Shown here: positions 1 to 9,324 of the stretch, piece after piece | Layout: each line of letters begins with the position of its first letter | Numbering within the stretch: the stretch's first letter is position 1 | Assembly (NCBI RefSeq): GCF_002294725.1 | Contig: NZ_NSFT01000006.1 | Coordinates: 62,001-126,000 of the forward strand | Origin: Mesorhizobium sp. WSM4313 | GTDB lineage: Bacteria; Pseudomonadota; Alphaproteobacteria; Rhizobiales; Rhizobiaceae | Direction of reading: 5' to 3' | Length of the DNA stretch: 64,000 nucleotides | Position numbers and translations under genes: made by a program | The notes under the pieces: model-generated | Told to the model about the DNA's origin: nothing | The model's input: the letters and a program-made list of their open reading frames with translations, nothing else | Database searches by the model: none

Positions 1-120
1 CCCGCAAAGGCCGCCGTTTTGTTATTGGCGGAGCGGCTCCGGTCATCCCGTCAATCCAAGCAACAAGAAACGCCTTCTCTGTCCCTCCTGGACGGGAAAG
101 GTCAAACCTGAGAGCAAAAC

Positions 121-585
121 ATGGCTACCTTTTCGCAGAAGCCTGCGGATGTGGTGAAGAAGTGGGTGCTGATCGACGCCGAAGGTCTCGTCGTCGGTCG
201 TCTGGCCACTGTCATCGCCAACCATCTGCGCGGCAAGCACAAGCCCACCTTCACCCCGCATGTCGATGACGGCGACAATGTCATCGTCATCAATGCCGAC
301 AAGGTGGTGTTCACCGGCAAGAAATATACCGACAAGGTCTATTACTGGCACACCGGCCACCCCGGCGGCATCAAGGAGCGCACCGCGCGTCAGCTGCTCG
401 AGGGCCGTTTCCCCGAGCGCGTCGTCGAGAAGGCCGTCGAGCGCATGATCCCGCGCGGCCCGCTTGGCCGCCGCCAGATGAAGAATCTCCGCGTCTATGC
501 CGGCGCCGAGCATCCGCACACCGCCCAGCAGCCCGTCACGCTTGACGTGGCCAAGCTGAACTCCAAGAACAAGAGGGCCTCGTAA
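121..585 (+). CDS. rplM: 50S ribosomal protein L13
   Basis: Large-subunit ribosomal protein L13, an early assembly protein that binds 23S rRNA. The 154-residue product has the usual alphaproteobacterial length and opens [20 protein letters not shown]; the family core with GRLAT, the [16 protein letters not shown] stretch and the [14 protein letters not shown] segment (here [18 protein letters not shown]) are all readable. The start follows a purine-rich leader of about 120 bases at the window edge. Its TAA stop shares one base with the rpsI ATG, so the two are cotranscribed and translationally coupled, as in nearly all bacteria. Confidence 0.98.
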   Translation: MATFSQKPADVVKKWVLIDAEGLVVGRLATVIANHLRGKHKPTFTPHVDDGDNVIVINADKVVFTGKKYTDKVYYWHTGHPGGIKERTARQLLEGRFPERVVEKAVERMIPRGPLGRRQMKNLRVYAGAEHPHTAQQPVTLDVAKLNSKNKRAS

Positions 586-1055
586 TGGCTGAGCTTTCCT
601 CGCTCGCAGAACTCGGCACAGTCGCCGCGCAGCCGGCCGCGCCCGTGCATGTCCAGAAGCTCGACAAGTCGGGCCGCGCCTATGCCACCGGCAAGCGCAA
701 GAACGCCATCGCGCGCGTCTGGGTGAAGCCGGGCTCCGGCAAGATCACCGTCAACGATAAGGAATTCGCGAGCTATTTCGCGCGTCCGGTGCTGCAGATG
801 ATCCTCAACCAGCCGATCGTCGCGGCCAACCGCGCCGGCCAGTACGACATCGTCGCCACTGTCATCGGCGGCGGCCTCTCCGGCCAGGCGGGTGCGGTGC
901 GTCACGGCATCTCCAAGGCGCTGACCTATTACGAGCCGGGCCTGCGCTCGGTGCTGAAGAAGGGCGGCTTCCTGACCCGCGACAGCCGCGTGGTCGAGCG
1001 CAAGAAGTACGGCAAGGCGAAGGCCCGCCGCTCTTTCCAGTTTTCCAAGCGCTAA
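585..1055 (+). CDS. rpsI: 30S ribosomal protein S9
   Basis: Small-subunit ribosomal protein S9, whose C-terminal tail reaches the P-site tRNA. The 156-residue product has the alphaproteobacterial N-terminal extension of about 30 residues, then the family core starting at [17 protein letters not shown], and ends in the invariant SKR tail (RRSFQFSKR). It overlaps the rplM stop by one base. A strong hairpin terminator lies about 60 bases beyond its stop, closing a two-gene operon. Confidence 0.98.
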   Translation: MAELSSLAELGTVAAQPAAPVHVQKLDKSGRAYATGKRKNAIARVWVKPGSGKITVNDKEFASYFARPVLQMILNQPIVAANRAGQYDIVATVIGGGLSGQAGAVRHGISKALTYYEPGLRSVLKKGGFLTRDSRVVERKKYGKAKARRSFQFSKR

Positions 1056-1112
1056 GGAGCGCTTGGAGGCAAGTTCTCGAAGCGCTAAGCGCCGCGAAGT
1101 CCAAGCATTTCG

Positions 1113-1147
1113 AAAAGGTCGCCTCCGGGCGGCCTTTTGTTTTTCTT
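1113..1147 (+). terminator. rho-independent terminator after rpsI
   Basis: An 11-bp stem (AAAAGGTCGCC with GGCGGCCTTTT, one G-T pair) around a TCCG loop is followed by GTTTTTCTT. It sits downstream of rpsI and ends at the stop codon of the convergent LysR gene. Confidence 0.85.
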
Positions 1148-2054
1148 ACCAGTGCCCGGCCGGCGTCCTGATGTAGTCGATGAAGGCGCGCAGCGGCGCC
1201 GGCACCAAGCGGCGCCCGGGATAATAGAGAAACGGCCCGGAGAATTTCTGCCACCACGGTTCCAGCACAGGTTCCAGCGCGCCGCTCTCGAAATGCGGGC
1301 GTACCCAGTCCTCGAAGAGCCAGAGAATGCCGACGCCGGCGATCGCCGCATCGATAGCGAGATCGACACCGCCACCAATGCTGACGAGCAATGGTCCCGT
1401 GGTATCGACCCGCACCACCTCGCCGTCGCGCTCGAACTCCCAAGGCGTCATGACCCCGCTCGGGAAGCGACCGCGCACGCACGCATGACCAAGCAGGTCA
1501 CGCGGATGCTGCGGCCGGCCGTGCCGATCGAGATAGGCTGGCGCGGCCGAGGTGGTGAAACGCTGGGTGCGCGGCCCGATCGGCATAGCGATCATGTCCT
1601 GCTCCAGCCGTTCGTCATAGCGGATGCCAGCATCGCAGCCGGCCACCAGCAGGTCGACAAAGTTCTCCTCCGCGATCACCTCCAGCCGGATGGCCGGATA
1701 TGCAGCGAGAAATCCCGGAACGATTTTTGGCAGCACCAGCCGCGAGGCGCTTATCGGCACGTTGAGGCGCAAGGTGCCGGCAGGTCGGTCACGGAAACCG
1801 TTCACGACGTCGAGCGCGGCCTGCACCTCACCCAGCGCGGGGCCAAGACGCGCCAGCAGGCTGGCGCCTGCCTCGGTCAGTGCAACACTGCGCGTGGTGC
1901 GATTGAAGAGCCGCACACCAAGTTGGGTTTCCAGACGGCGGACGGCTTCGCTGAGCACTGAGGCGTTGCCTGCAGTCACGCGGGCCGCTTCGCGAAAGCC
2001 GCCGGCGCGAGCGACGGCCATGAATGCCTGGAGATCGTTGAGATCAGCCGCCAT
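1146..2054 (-). CDS. LysR-family transcriptional regulator
   Basis: A 302-residue LysR-type regulator. Residues 1-60 form the winged helix-turn-helix (LNDLQAFMAVARAGGF ... LSEAVRRLETQLGVRLFNRTTRSVALTEAG); the rest is the periplasmic-binding-like effector domain. It is transcribed away from the aldo-keto reductase gene with 95 bases between them, the usual arrangement for a LysR protein and its target. An inverted repeat in that gap is a candidate operator. The subfamily resembles regulators of small oxidoreductases; the effector cannot be read from sequence. Confidence 0.93.
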   Translation of the reverse strand: MAADLNDLQAFMAVARAGGFREAARVTAGNASVLSEAVRRLETQLGVRLFNRTTRSVALTEAGASLLARLGPALGEVQAALDVVNGFRDRPAGTLRLNVPISASRLVLPKIVPGFLAAYPAIRLEVIAEENFVDLLVAGCDAGIRYDERLEQDMIAMPIGPRTQRFTTSAAPAYLDRHGRPQHPRDLLGHACVRGRFPSGVMTPWEFERDGEVVRVDTTGPLLVSIGGGVDLAIDAAIAGVGILWLFEDWVRPHFESGALEPVLEPWWQKFSGPFLYYPGRRLVPAPLRAFIDYIRTPAGHW

Positions 2055-2079
2055 TGTTCTTATTTCCGCACAGGTCGTG

Positions 2080-2100
2080 CTGGTAATACCCGGTTATCAG
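2080..2100. promoter_or_regulatory. candidate LysR operator in the divergent promoter
   Basis: CTGGTAA and TTATCAG form a 7-bp inverted repeat (6 of 7 positions symmetrical) with a 7-base spacer, midway between the divergent LysR and aldo-keto reductase genes. Its position and symmetry fit LysR-type binding; this is inference. Confidence 0.4.
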
Positions 2101-2149
2101 GACAGCAGCCATCCCTTATCTCCCTCGCCGACAGCGAAGGAGAGCAACA

Positions 2150-3022
2150 ATGTCCAGTGTAGACAAATCCGGTACTTATAAACTCGGCGACCGCTCAGTG
2201 CATCGGCTCGGCTATGGCGCCATGCAGCTTGCGGGCAAAGGCGTGTTCGGCCCGCCGAAAGACCATGACGCGGCCATCGCCGTGCTGCGCGAAGCGGTGT
2301 CGCAAGGTGTGAACCATATCGACACCAGCGACTACTACGGGCCTTATGTCACCAACAAGCTGATCCGCGAGGCGTTGGCGCCCTACCCCGACAACCTCAC
2401 CATCGTCACCAAGATCGGCGCCCGTCGCGGGGAAGACGCCTCCTGGCTGCCGGCTTTTACAGCTGATGAGCTCGAACAGGCCGTGCACGATAATCTTCGC
2501 AACCTTGGCCTCGAGGTGATGGACGTCGTCAATCTGCGCATCATGTTCGGGGTGCACGGTCCAGCGGAGGGCTCCATCGAGGCGCAGGTCACCAAGCTTG
2601 CCGAGCTTCAGCGCAAAGGCCTTGTACGCCATATCGGCCTGAGCAACGTCACGCGCGCGCAGATCGCGGAAGGCCGAAAGATCTGCGACATCGTCTGCGT
2701 GCAGAACCAGTACAACCTCGCGCACAGGGACGACGACGCGCTGATCGATGAGCTCGCGCGCGACGGTATCGCCTATGTGCCGTTCTTCCCGCTCGGCGGC
2801 TTCAGCCCGCTGCAGTCGTCGACGCTCTCGGACGTCGCGGAACGGCTCGGTGCGACGCCGATGCAGGTTGCGCTGGCATGGCTGCTGCAGCGTTCGCCCA
2901 ACATCCTGCTTATCCCGGGCACGTCGTCGGTCGAGCATCTGCGCGAGAATCTGGCGGCGGCGGAGCTCGAGCTGTCGGGGGATGTGCTTAGTGAGTTGGA
3001 GGGCGTGGCGAAAGCGGCGTGA
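2150..3022 (+). CDS. aldo/keto reductase
   Basis: NADPH-dependent oxidoreductase of the aldo/keto reductase superfamily, 290 residues, a (beta/alpha)8 barrel. The catalytic tetrad is readable: Asp in the NHIDTSDYYGPYVTNKLIREAL stretch, the Tyr of that segment, Lys in TIVTKIGARRGEDASW, and His where MFGVHGP occurs. The C-terminal cofactor segment is NILLIPGTSSVEHLRENLAA. A good ribosome site (GAAGGAGAGCAACA) precedes the ATG. Similar proteins are often annotated as oxidoreductases acting on small aldehydes; the substrate is unknown. It is probably controlled by the divergent LysR protein. Confidence 0.93.
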   Translation: MSSVDKSGTYKLGDRSVHRLGYGAMQLAGKGVFGPPKDHDAAIAVLREAVSQGVNHIDTSDYYGPYVTNKLIREALAPYPDNLTIVTKIGARRGEDASWLPAFTADELEQAVHDNLRNLGLEVMDVVNLRIMFGVHGPAEGSIEAQVTKLAELQRKGLVRHIGLSNVTRAQIAEGRKICDIVCVQNQYNLAHRDDDALIDELARDGIAYVPFFPLGGFSPLQSSTLSDVAERLGATPMQVALAWLLQRSPNILLIPGTSSVEHLRENLAAAELELSGDVLSELEGVAKAA

Positions 3023-3033
3023 TGGACGATTAG

Positions 3034-3319
3034 CTGATCTCCCCCCTTGTGGGGGAGATGGCCGGCAGGCCAGAGGGGGGCGTGAAGGAACGCGGCGCTG
3101 CAGGATCAAGGTTCCTCGCCCCACGAATGTGGGGAGAGGTGGCTCGGCGAAGCCGAGACGGAGAGGGGAGCACCCTACGAAGACCCCCTCTCCGTCCGCT
3201 TCGCGGACACCTCTCCCCCACCTTTGGCGGGGGCGAGGAACCCAAGCACCGTTACGCCGGCGGGACAGCGCCCCCTCTGCCCTGCCGGGCATCTCCCCAC
3301 GAGGGGGGAGATTGGCAGC
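3034..3319. repeat. composite (nested) palindromic intergenic repeat
   Basis: A long imperfect inverted repeat. The outer arms read GATCTCCCCCCTTGTGGGGG near 3036 and its mirror near 3312. Inside is a second palindromic unit whose arms begin GGTTCCTCGCCCCACGAATG near 3110 and end in the complementary GAGGAACC near 3236. The outer unit matches the repeats at 38957-39087 and 57890-58064. It lies between two convergent genes and may also act as a bidirectional terminator. Short reading frames within it give the familiar 'SPLVGEM' junk peptides and are not genes. Confidence 0.85.
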
Positions 3320-3336
3320 TCCAGCGTCAACGCCAG

Positions 3337-4395
3337 CTAATTGATGCTCGCCGTATGTGCCGGCTCAGCCTGCTTGATGTCCGTCGTGTAAGGCACGCGA
3401 TAACCATTGGCCGTCAGCCACGCGATTGCCGCCTTCGGCTCGTCGGTCTGGATGATGGTGGCGCCGCGGTCGACCCAGAAACCCCAGGCTTCGTGCGGCA
3501 GGCTGGCGGCGACGGCAAGCTCGTCGCCACGGCCGCCGGCGAGGAAGCCGCCGGGCTTGTTGACGACGGCGTAGGTGTCGGCCCAGAGGTGCCAGTCGCC
3601 CCGCGCCGCTTCCGCCCGCATGCGGGTGCTGAACAGCGGCCCGCCGGTCGATGTCAGCGTCTCGGCGCCGTTGCGCCAAGTGATCAATTCGACGGCGCGC
3701 GGCGCGAAGGCCTTGTCGACCTCGCTGGCGAAAACTGCATCATGCACGGCGTCGTCGGCAAGGATCGGCATGAACTGGAAGCCGCCGCCGGCCTGGGTAA
3801 GTGCCGCGCTCGCGGCATCGATGCGCTGCCGGTTCCAGAGATTCTCCTTGACGATCACCTGATCGGCCATGCCGAGATCGCGCGCCTCCGCGACCATGCC
3901 AGGCAGGTCGGTCACCTGCAGCTTGTTGTCGAGGTTGATCAGGATCCTGTCCCTGGTCGTCAGCAGCATCTCGCGCAGTGTCGATACAGTCTCTTTCGTA
4001 ACGGCGCCCGTGCCCTCGACGACCAGCCGGCATTTCTTAAGCTCGGCCAACGTGTATTTCACCACCTCGCCCTTGCACGTGGTCGTGCGGTCGAGCCAGC
4101 TGTCATGCATGATGACGAATTCGCCGTCTTTCGCGCGCCGGACGTCGACCTCGACGATCTCGGCGCCGATCGCGATCGAGCCCTCGACCGCGGCCAGCGA
4201 ATTCTCGGCGTAAAGCGTCTGGCCGGCCTGCATGCTGCCGGCGCGATGCGCGGCAATCATCACATGATCGCGCCACTGGTTGGCATGTTCGAAACGGTCG
4301 AGGATTTGGCTCGCCCGCGTCTCGCCGGCTAAGCTTTGTCCAGCAATGGTGGCAAGGGCGACGGAAAAGGCAAGGCTCAGCCAGAGTGTTCGCAT
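3337..4395 (-). CDS. secreted glycerophosphodiester phosphodiesterase-family protein
   Basis: Hydrolase of the GP-PDE family, expected to cleave glycerophosphodiesters to glycerol-3-phosphate and an alcohol. The 352-residue product starts with a signal peptide (MRTLWLSLAFSVALATIAG followed by QSLAGE), so it should be periplasmic. Family residues are visible: HR in MIAAHRAGS, E in YAENSLAAVEG, and the E-x-D plus H-D pair in IVEVDVRRAKDGEFVIMHDSWLDRTT. Later parts are more divergent than in classical GlpQ, so a different phosphodiester substrate is possible. It is a single gene; its 3' end abuts the composite repeat. Confidence 0.85.
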   Translation of the reverse strand: MRTLWLSLAFSVALATIAGQSLAGETRASQILDRFEHANQWRDHVMIAAHRAGSMQAGQTLYAENSLAAVEGSIAIGAEIVEVDVRRAKDGEFVIMHDSWLDRTTTCKGEVVKYTLAELKKCRLVVEGTGAVTKETVSTLREMLLTTRDRILINLDNKLQVTDLPGMVAEARDLGMADQVIVKENLWNRQRIDAASAALTQAGGGFQFMPILADDAVHDAVFASEVDKAFAPRAVELITWRNGAETLTSTGGPLFSTRMRAEAARGDWHLWADTYAVVNKPGGFLAGGRGDELAVAASLPHEAWGFWVDRGATIIQTDEPKAAIAWLTANGYRVPYTTDIKQAEPAHTASIN

Positions 4396-4478
4396 CGGGG
4401 AATCGCTCCGTTCCTGGTCGGGACCCGGTTAGGCGATGCCCATGACAGGCCGGTGAACGAAGCCGGCTAGTTTTTGGA

Positions 4479-5693
4479 TCAGATCCGCTTGGAAATGCGG
4501 CGGAACCAGGCCAGTGCCGGCATTTCGACGAAGCGCCATGTGAACCACGACGCGGCAATGACGGCGATCAACATCGCGGCCAAAGCCGCGAAGCCGATCC
4601 AGGGCGAGCCGGGGCCGAAGCCGGTCGCATGGTCACCGCGCAGCATCAGGTCGCCGACTATGCCGAGCCCGAGCTTGCGTTCGATCAGGCCGCCGACATT
4701 GATCACGCGGACCTGGACGAAGATGTGGACCATGTAGATCGAATAGGAGAGCGAGCCGAGCAGCAGCATCGGCCGGCTGCGCAAGGCCAAGCTGACCCAC
4801 CCGCCCTCATGGGCAAAGAGATAAAGCGCCAGCGCGAAGATGACCGGCGCGGCAATGCCGGCGTCATTCGTTCCCGCCACCGAAACGAACAGCGCGATCA
4901 CGACGATCATCGCCAGCTCCGCCAGCGTCCAGGCGAGGCGCCCTGCCCCGCCGCTCAGCGCCTGTCGCGCCTCTGCAATGGAATCGTGCTGAAACCAGGC
5001 AAGCAGCGCGCCGAGCGAGAAGCCGTAAAGACAGCGGATGAAGCCGAAATCGAAGGACACGTCCATATGACGCGTCGAGACCGCGAGCAGGAAAAGCGGC
5101 GCCGTCGCGGCTGCAGCAACGAGCCATATCCAGGCACGCTGGCCGGCGGTGAAGACGATGGCGGCGAAAAGCAGATAGGTGAAGAACTCGGCCGAAATGC
5201 TCCAGCTCGGCGCATTCCAGCTCAGATGATCCTCAACGCCCATGCCCTGCAGAAGGAAAAGGTTGGCGACCAGGCTCTTCAGGTCGAAGCCTGCGGTGAA
5301 GGGCGCCGGGCCCGTTGCGTGAAGCGCCGGCAGGACGAGCCGCAGCGCCTCGAAGCCGGCGAAGGCGGCGAGCATCAGGAAATGCAACGGATAGATGCGG
5401 CCGAAACGCACGAGCGCGAACCGTGCAAGGTCGTCCTGCCCGGCGAGCCGCCCGCCATAGGCGCTGGCAATGACGAAGCCGGAGAGCACGAAGAAGAAAT
5501 CGACGAACAGATAGGAGCCGCCGACAAAGGCGCTCTGCGACACTATCGAGGTGGTCGGGAAATGGAACAGCGCCACCAGCAGCGCGCAGATACCGCGCCA
5601 GGAATCCAGCACCAGGAAACGTTCTCCGGCCGTCGTGCCGACACGGGTCGCGGCGGGCGCGGATGCAAGATTGAGCAAGGCAGTCTCAGCCAT
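4479..5693 (-). CDS. acyltransferase 3 family membrane protein
   Basis: Integral membrane acyltransferase (OafA/NodX type) of 404 residues that would O-acylate a surface carbohydrate. The family opening FLVLDSWRGICALLVALFHF begins near residue 26, with the expected LFVDFFFVLSGFVIA and RFGRIYPLHF motifs, then about ten hydrophobic segments. The ATG at 5693 is chosen because the longer open frame upstream lacks family sequence and would overlap the divergent agmatinase promoter. It is transcribed away from the agmatinase gene. Confidence 0.88.
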   Translation of the reverse strand: MAETALLNLASAPAATRVGTTAGERFLVLDSWRGICALLVALFHFPTTSIVSQSAFVGGSYLFVDFFFVLSGFVIASAYGGRLAGQDDLARFALVRFGRIYPLHFLMLAAFAGFEALRLVLPALHATGPAPFTAGFDLKSLVANLFLLQGMGVEDHLSWNAPSWSISAEFFTYLLFAAIVFTAGQRAWIWLVAAAATAPLFLLAVSTRHMDVSFDFGFIRCLYGFSLGALLAWFQHDSIAEARQALSGGAGRLAWTLAELAMIVVIALFVSVAGTNDAGIAAPVIFALALYLFAHEGGWVSLALRSRPMLLLGSLSYSIYMVHIFVQVRVINVGGLIERKLGLGIVGDLMLRGDHATGFGPGSPWIGFAALAAMLIAVIAASWFTWRFVEMPALAWFRRISKRI

Positions 5694-5817
5694 AATGATA
5701 CAGATCCTGTGTTGCCGTGGCACTCGCCGAGCGCCGCTTCGTTTCCGCAAGCTGTGACTGGCATGTTGCGTGCCGGTTCTGTAGTTGTGGCTGCCCCGAC
5801 GAAACCGAGGATTCCTA

Positions 5818-6819
5818 ATGGCGAACAATGAGATCGACCACGCCTTCACCGCCCGCTCCAAGACGGGCGCGTCGTTCGAGCCGACCTATGCCGGCGCGCT
5901 GTCGTTCATGCGGCGCAAATATACGAAGGACGTGAAGGGCGCGGACGCGGTCGTGTGGGGCATTCCCTTCGACGCCGCCGTCACCAACCGGCCCGGCGCT
6001 CGCTTCGGGCCGCAGGCGATCCGCCGCGCCTCGGCGATCCTCGACAACGATCCGCAATATCCATTCTCGCGCGACCTCTTCGAGCACCTTTCGGTGGTGG
6101 ACTATGGCGATTGCCTGCTCGACAGCGGCAATCATCAGAAAACTCCCGGCACGATCGAGCGCGAGGCGGCCAAGATCCTGAAATCAGGCGCGTTCCTTTT
6201 GACGCTGGGCGGCGACCATTTCGTCACCTGGCCGCTGCTCAAGGCGCATGCCGCGATCCACGGGCCGCTGGCGCTCGTGCAGTTCGACGCGCACCAGGAC
6301 ACCTGGCCCGACGACGGCAAGCGCATCGATCACGGCTCCTTCGTCGCCCGCGCGGTGAAGGAGGGGATCATCGACCCCGATCGCTCGATCCAGGTCGGCA
6401 TCCGCACGCATGCGCCCGACACGTTCGGCATCAAGATCCTCTACGGCCATGAGGTCGAGGAGATGCGCGCCTCCGACATCGCCTATGCGATCGTCGAGCG
6501 CACCGGTGGCAAGAAGACCTATCTCACCTTTGACATCGACTGTCTCGACCCGGCCTTCGCGCCGGGCACCGGCACGCCGGTGGCAGGCGGCCCCTCCTCG
6601 GCCAAGATGCTGTCGACACTGCGCCAACTCGGCCAGATCGACATCGTCGGCGCCGACATCGTGGAGGTTGCGCCGGCCTACGATCATGCCGATATAACGG
6701 CGATCGCCGGATCGATCATCGCCATGCATTATCTCGGTCTGCTGGCAGAGCGAAAGGCGCGGCTCGACGAACTGAGCAACGGCAATCATGCCGCGGCAAA
6801 TCACGCCTATGGCATATGA
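5818..6819 (+). CDS. speB: agmatinase / ureohydrolase family protein
   Basis: Mn2+-dependent ureohydrolase, most likely agmatinase (agmatine to putrescine and urea). The 333-residue product carries the metal-binding motifs GGDHFVTWPLL, FDAHQDTW and TFDIDCLDPAFAPGTGTP. GAGG seven bases before the ATG at 5818 supports this start over one 33 bases upstream. The argC start lies just beyond its stop, suggesting cotranscription of two arginine-related genes. Guanidinobutyrase and related amidinohydrolases share the motifs, so the substrate is a family-level call. Confidence 0.88.
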   Translation: MANNEIDHAFTARSKTGASFEPTYAGALSFMRRKYTKDVKGADAVVWGIPFDAAVTNRPGARFGPQAIRRASAILDNDPQYPFSRDLFEHLSVVDYGDCLLDSGNHQKTPGTIEREAAKILKSGAFLLTLGGDHFVTWPLLKAHAAIHGPLALVQFDAHQDTWPDDGKRIDHGSFVARAVKEGIIDPDRSIQVGIRTHAPDTFGIKILYGHEVEEMRASDIAYAIVERTGGKKTYLTFDIDCLDPAFAPGTGTPVAGGPSSAKMLSTLRQLGQIDIVGADIVEVAPAYDHADITAIAGSIIAMHYLGLLAERKARLDELSNGNHAAANHAYGI

Positions 6820-6848
6820 CATTGGAATCGCGAGGAATTTGGCAAGGG

Positions 6849-7781
6849 ATGAAACCGAAAATCTTCATTGACGGCGAGCACGGCACGACAGGCCTGCAGA
6901 TCAGGGCGCTGCTGGCCGACCGTGACGACCTGGAGATCATCTCCATCCCGACGGAACGCCGCAAGGAGACTGCCGCCCGCGCCGAGATGCTCAACGCGGC
7001 CGATGTCGCGATCCTTTGCCTGCCGGATGCGGCGGCCAAGGAAAGCGTGTCGCTGATTACGAACGATACGACCAAGGTGATCGACGCCTCGACCGCGCAT
7101 CGCGTGGCCGAGGGGTGGGAGTATGGCTTCGCCGAAATGGACAAGGACCAGGCGAAGAGGATCGGCAGCGCGAAACGCATAGCCAATCCGGGCTGCTGGC
7201 CGCAGGGGCCGATCGCGACGCTGCGGCCACTGGTTGCGGCGGGCCTGCTGCCTGCCGACTTCCCGGTCACCGTCAACGGCATTTCCGGCTATTCCGGCGG
7301 CGGCCGCCCGATGATCGAGGACTATGTCGGCAAGGGCGAGGACGCGCCCGAGTTCCTACCCTACGGGCTGACGCTGCAGCACAAGCATGTGCCGGAGCTC
7401 CGCACCTATGCAAAGCTGTCGCACGACCCGATCATGCAGCCGGCGGTGGGCAATTTCGCGCAAGGCATGATCACCGTGGTGCCGCTGCAACTCGGCGGTC
7501 TCGACCGCGTGCCCACTGGCGCCGAGCTTCACGCGGCGATTGCCGACCATTATGCGTCGATCGATGGCGGCGTGGTCGAGGTCGCGCCCTACACCCATAT
7601 GGAGCGCATGCCGGAGATCGATCCGGAGATCTATAACGGCACCAACCGGATGAAGGTCTACGTCTTCGCCAATGATGAGAGGGCGCAAGCACTGCTGATG
7701 GCCGTCTACGACAATCTCGGCAAGGGCGCGTCGGGCGCCGCGGTGCAGAACCTCGATCTGATGCTCGGCATCAAGCACTGA
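6849..7781 (+). CDS. argC: N-acetyl-gamma-glutamyl-phosphate reductase (type 2)
   Basis: Third step of arginine synthesis, NADPH-dependent reduction of N-acetylglutamyl phosphate. The 310-residue product is the short type-2 form typical of Rhizobiales, beginning MKPKIFIDGEHGTTGLQIRA. The catalytic cysteine is in NPGCWPQGPIATLRP. An in-frame ATG at 6816 overlaps the speB stop, but homologous proteins start at MKPKIF, so 6849 is preferred. Likely cotranscribed with speB. Confidence 0.95.
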   Translation: MKPKIFIDGEHGTTGLQIRALLADRDDLEIISIPTERRKETAARAEMLNAADVAILCLPDAAAKESVSLITNDTTKVIDASTAHRVAEGWEYGFAEMDKDQAKRIGSAKRIANPGCWPQGPIATLRPLVAAGLLPADFPVTVNGISGYSGGGRPMIEDYVGKGEDAPEFLPYGLTLQHKHVPELRTYAKLSHDPIMQPAVGNFAQGMITVVPLQLGGLDRVPTGAELHAAIADHYASIDGGVVEVAPYTHMERMPEIDPEIYNGTNRMKVYVFANDERAQALLMAVYDNLGKGASGAAVQNLDLMLGIKH

Positions 7782-7833
7782 GCGGTCGTGAACCTGGAGC
7801 TTGCTACCGCCGAGGCGATCCGCAAGGTTCGCC

Positions 7834-8925
7834 TCAGCCTCTGACGCGTATATCGGTCGGCAGCGGATAGGCGCCCTTGGTGCCGCGCCAATGCGCGGCA
7901 GCGAAGCCAAGCAACACAAGCGCGATCGTCTGATGCGTCAATGCCATGTGCAGCGGCACCTGCATCACTAGCGTGCCGATGCCGATCGAGGCCTGGACGA
8001 CCACCAGCGCGAACAGAAGCGTGGCCCGGCGGGCATGGGTGGTGCCAGGCTGGCGTCGCCACGTCGCGATCATATGCCAGAGCGCCACGACAAAGATCGT
8101 ATAAGCGCCCACTCGGTGGACGAACTGCACCGTCTTCGGGTTTTCAAAGAAGTTCAGCCAGGCCGGCTTCAGAAGAAGCAGATCGGAGGGGATCACCTTT
8201 CCATCCATAAGCGGCCATGTGTTGTAGGAAAGGCCCGCATGCAGCCCGGCGACCAGCCCGCCGAGATAGATCTGGATCAGCGCCAAAAGCACTATGAAGC
8301 CGGCGAGCCGCTGCGTCGACCGGTCGGCGGCGGGCTCCGAATGCGGCGCCAAGCCTCGCGCCACCACCATTGTCGCCGTGAAGATCAGCGCGGCAAGCGT
8401 CAGATGCGTCGCCAGCCGGTACTGGCTGACCGAGACGCGATCGACCAGGCCCGAAGCCACCATCCACCAGCCGATGGCGCCTTGCAGTCCGCCGAGCAGA
8501 AGGATGCCGACCAGCTTCAGCCCAAGGCCGCGCTCGATGCGGCGCGTCGCCCAGAAGAACAGCAGCGGCAAGGCAAAGACCGCCCCGACGCTGCGCGCCA
8601 GGATGCGGTGCGCCCACTCCCACCAGAAGATCGATTTGAAATCCTCGACGCTCATGCCCTTGTTGATCTCGGCATATTGCGGGATCTGCTGGTAGCGCTG
8701 GAACTCTTCCTGCCATTCGGCGTCGTTGAGCGGCGGGATGACGCCGTGAATCGGCTGCCACTCTGTGATCGACAGCCCCGAGCCGGTGAGACGCGTGGAA
8801 CCGCCGACCAGAACCAGCGCGACCAGCGCGAGCAGCACGACGTAGAGCCAGCCGCGCACCAAAGCGCGGTTGTGCAGGTCGCGGTCGCGTGCGGCATAGG
8901 GGGCTGTGGCGGTGATGGCAGCCAT
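7834..8925 (-). CDS. ctaA: heme A synthase (COX15/CtaA)
   Basis: Integral membrane enzyme converting heme O to heme A for aa3-type cytochrome oxidase. The 363-residue product has eight predicted membrane helices and the family sequences [29 protein letters not shown], and later [16 protein letters not shown] and [13 protein letters not shown] with heme-ligand histidines. The ATG at 8925 follows GGGAATGCGAA; the longer open frame upstream is not family-like. It is divergent from the small DUF2842 gene. Confidence 0.96.
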   Translation of the reverse strand: MAAITATAPYAARDRDLHNRALVRGWLYVVLLALVALVLVGGSTRLTGSGLSITEWQPIHGVIPPLNDAEWQEEFQRYQQIPQYAEINKGMSVEDFKSIFWWEWAHRILARSVGAVFALPLLFFWATRRIERGLGLKLVGILLLGGLQGAIGWWMVASGLVDRVSVSQYRLATHLTLAALIFTATMVVARGLAPHSEPAADRSTQRLAGFIVLLALIQIYLGGLVAGLHAGLSYNTWPLMDGKVIPSDLLLLKPAWLNFFENPKTVQFVHRVGAYTIFVVALWHMIATWRRQPGTTHARRATLLFALVVVQASIGIGTLVMQVPLHMALTHQTIALVLLGFAAAHWRGTKGAYPLPTDIRVRG

Positions 8926-9075
8926 TTCGCATTCCCGGCGGTTGAAACGCGCGATTGGTGGACCAAGGCCGCTCGACTGGCAAGACTGGACAGCGCGGCA
9001 CGCCGTCGCGCCGGGCCGCGACGGTTGCGCGCTCTTGGCATTCGGCCTAAGCGGGGCGGTCAACGGAACCGCGAC

Positions 9076-9291
9076 ATGCCCATTCGCCTGAAAAAGCTGA
9101 TCGGAACCATATTGCTGGTGGCGCTGGTCGTCATCTACGCGCTGATCGCCTCCGCCGTCGCGGTCACCAGGCTCGCCGAATACGGGCCCACGGCGCATCT
9201 CCTGTTCTTCCTGCTCAGCGGCTTTCTCTGGGTTCTGCCGGCCATGGCCATCATCAAATGGCTGATCATCGAGCCGCGCCCGAAGGGATGA
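9076..9291 (+). CDS. DUF2842 small membrane protein
   Basis: A 71-residue protein with two hydrophobic segments ([18 protein letters not shown] and [19 protein letters not shown]) ending in EPRPKG, the pattern of the alphaproteobacterial DUF2842 family. Its place beside ctaA is common in this order, hinting at a respiratory or envelope role, but none is established. Start is the ATG at 9076, within a much longer open frame that is otherwise a shadow of ctaA. Confidence 0.8.
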   Translation: MPIRLKKLIGTILLVALVVIYALIASAVAVTRLAEYGPTAHLLFFLLSGFLWVLPAMAIIKWLIIEPRPKG

Positions 9292-9324
9292 ATCTTGCCG
9301 GCGTCAGGCAAGCGCGAGGCAGGC

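Noticed and set aside
3034..3319. CRISPR array
   Set aside because: Repeats are large inverted units, not short direct repeats with unique spacers; no cas genes.
3049..4332. 427-codon plus-strand frame opposite the phosphodiesterase gene
   Set aside because: It starts in the composite repeat and then runs antisense to a real gene with family motifs; high GC content produces such long antisense frames throughout the window.
7812..7835. Possible hairpin GAGGCGA/TCGCCTC between argC and ctaA
   Set aside because: Only 7 bp with a ten-base loop and no U-run; too weak to list as a terminator.
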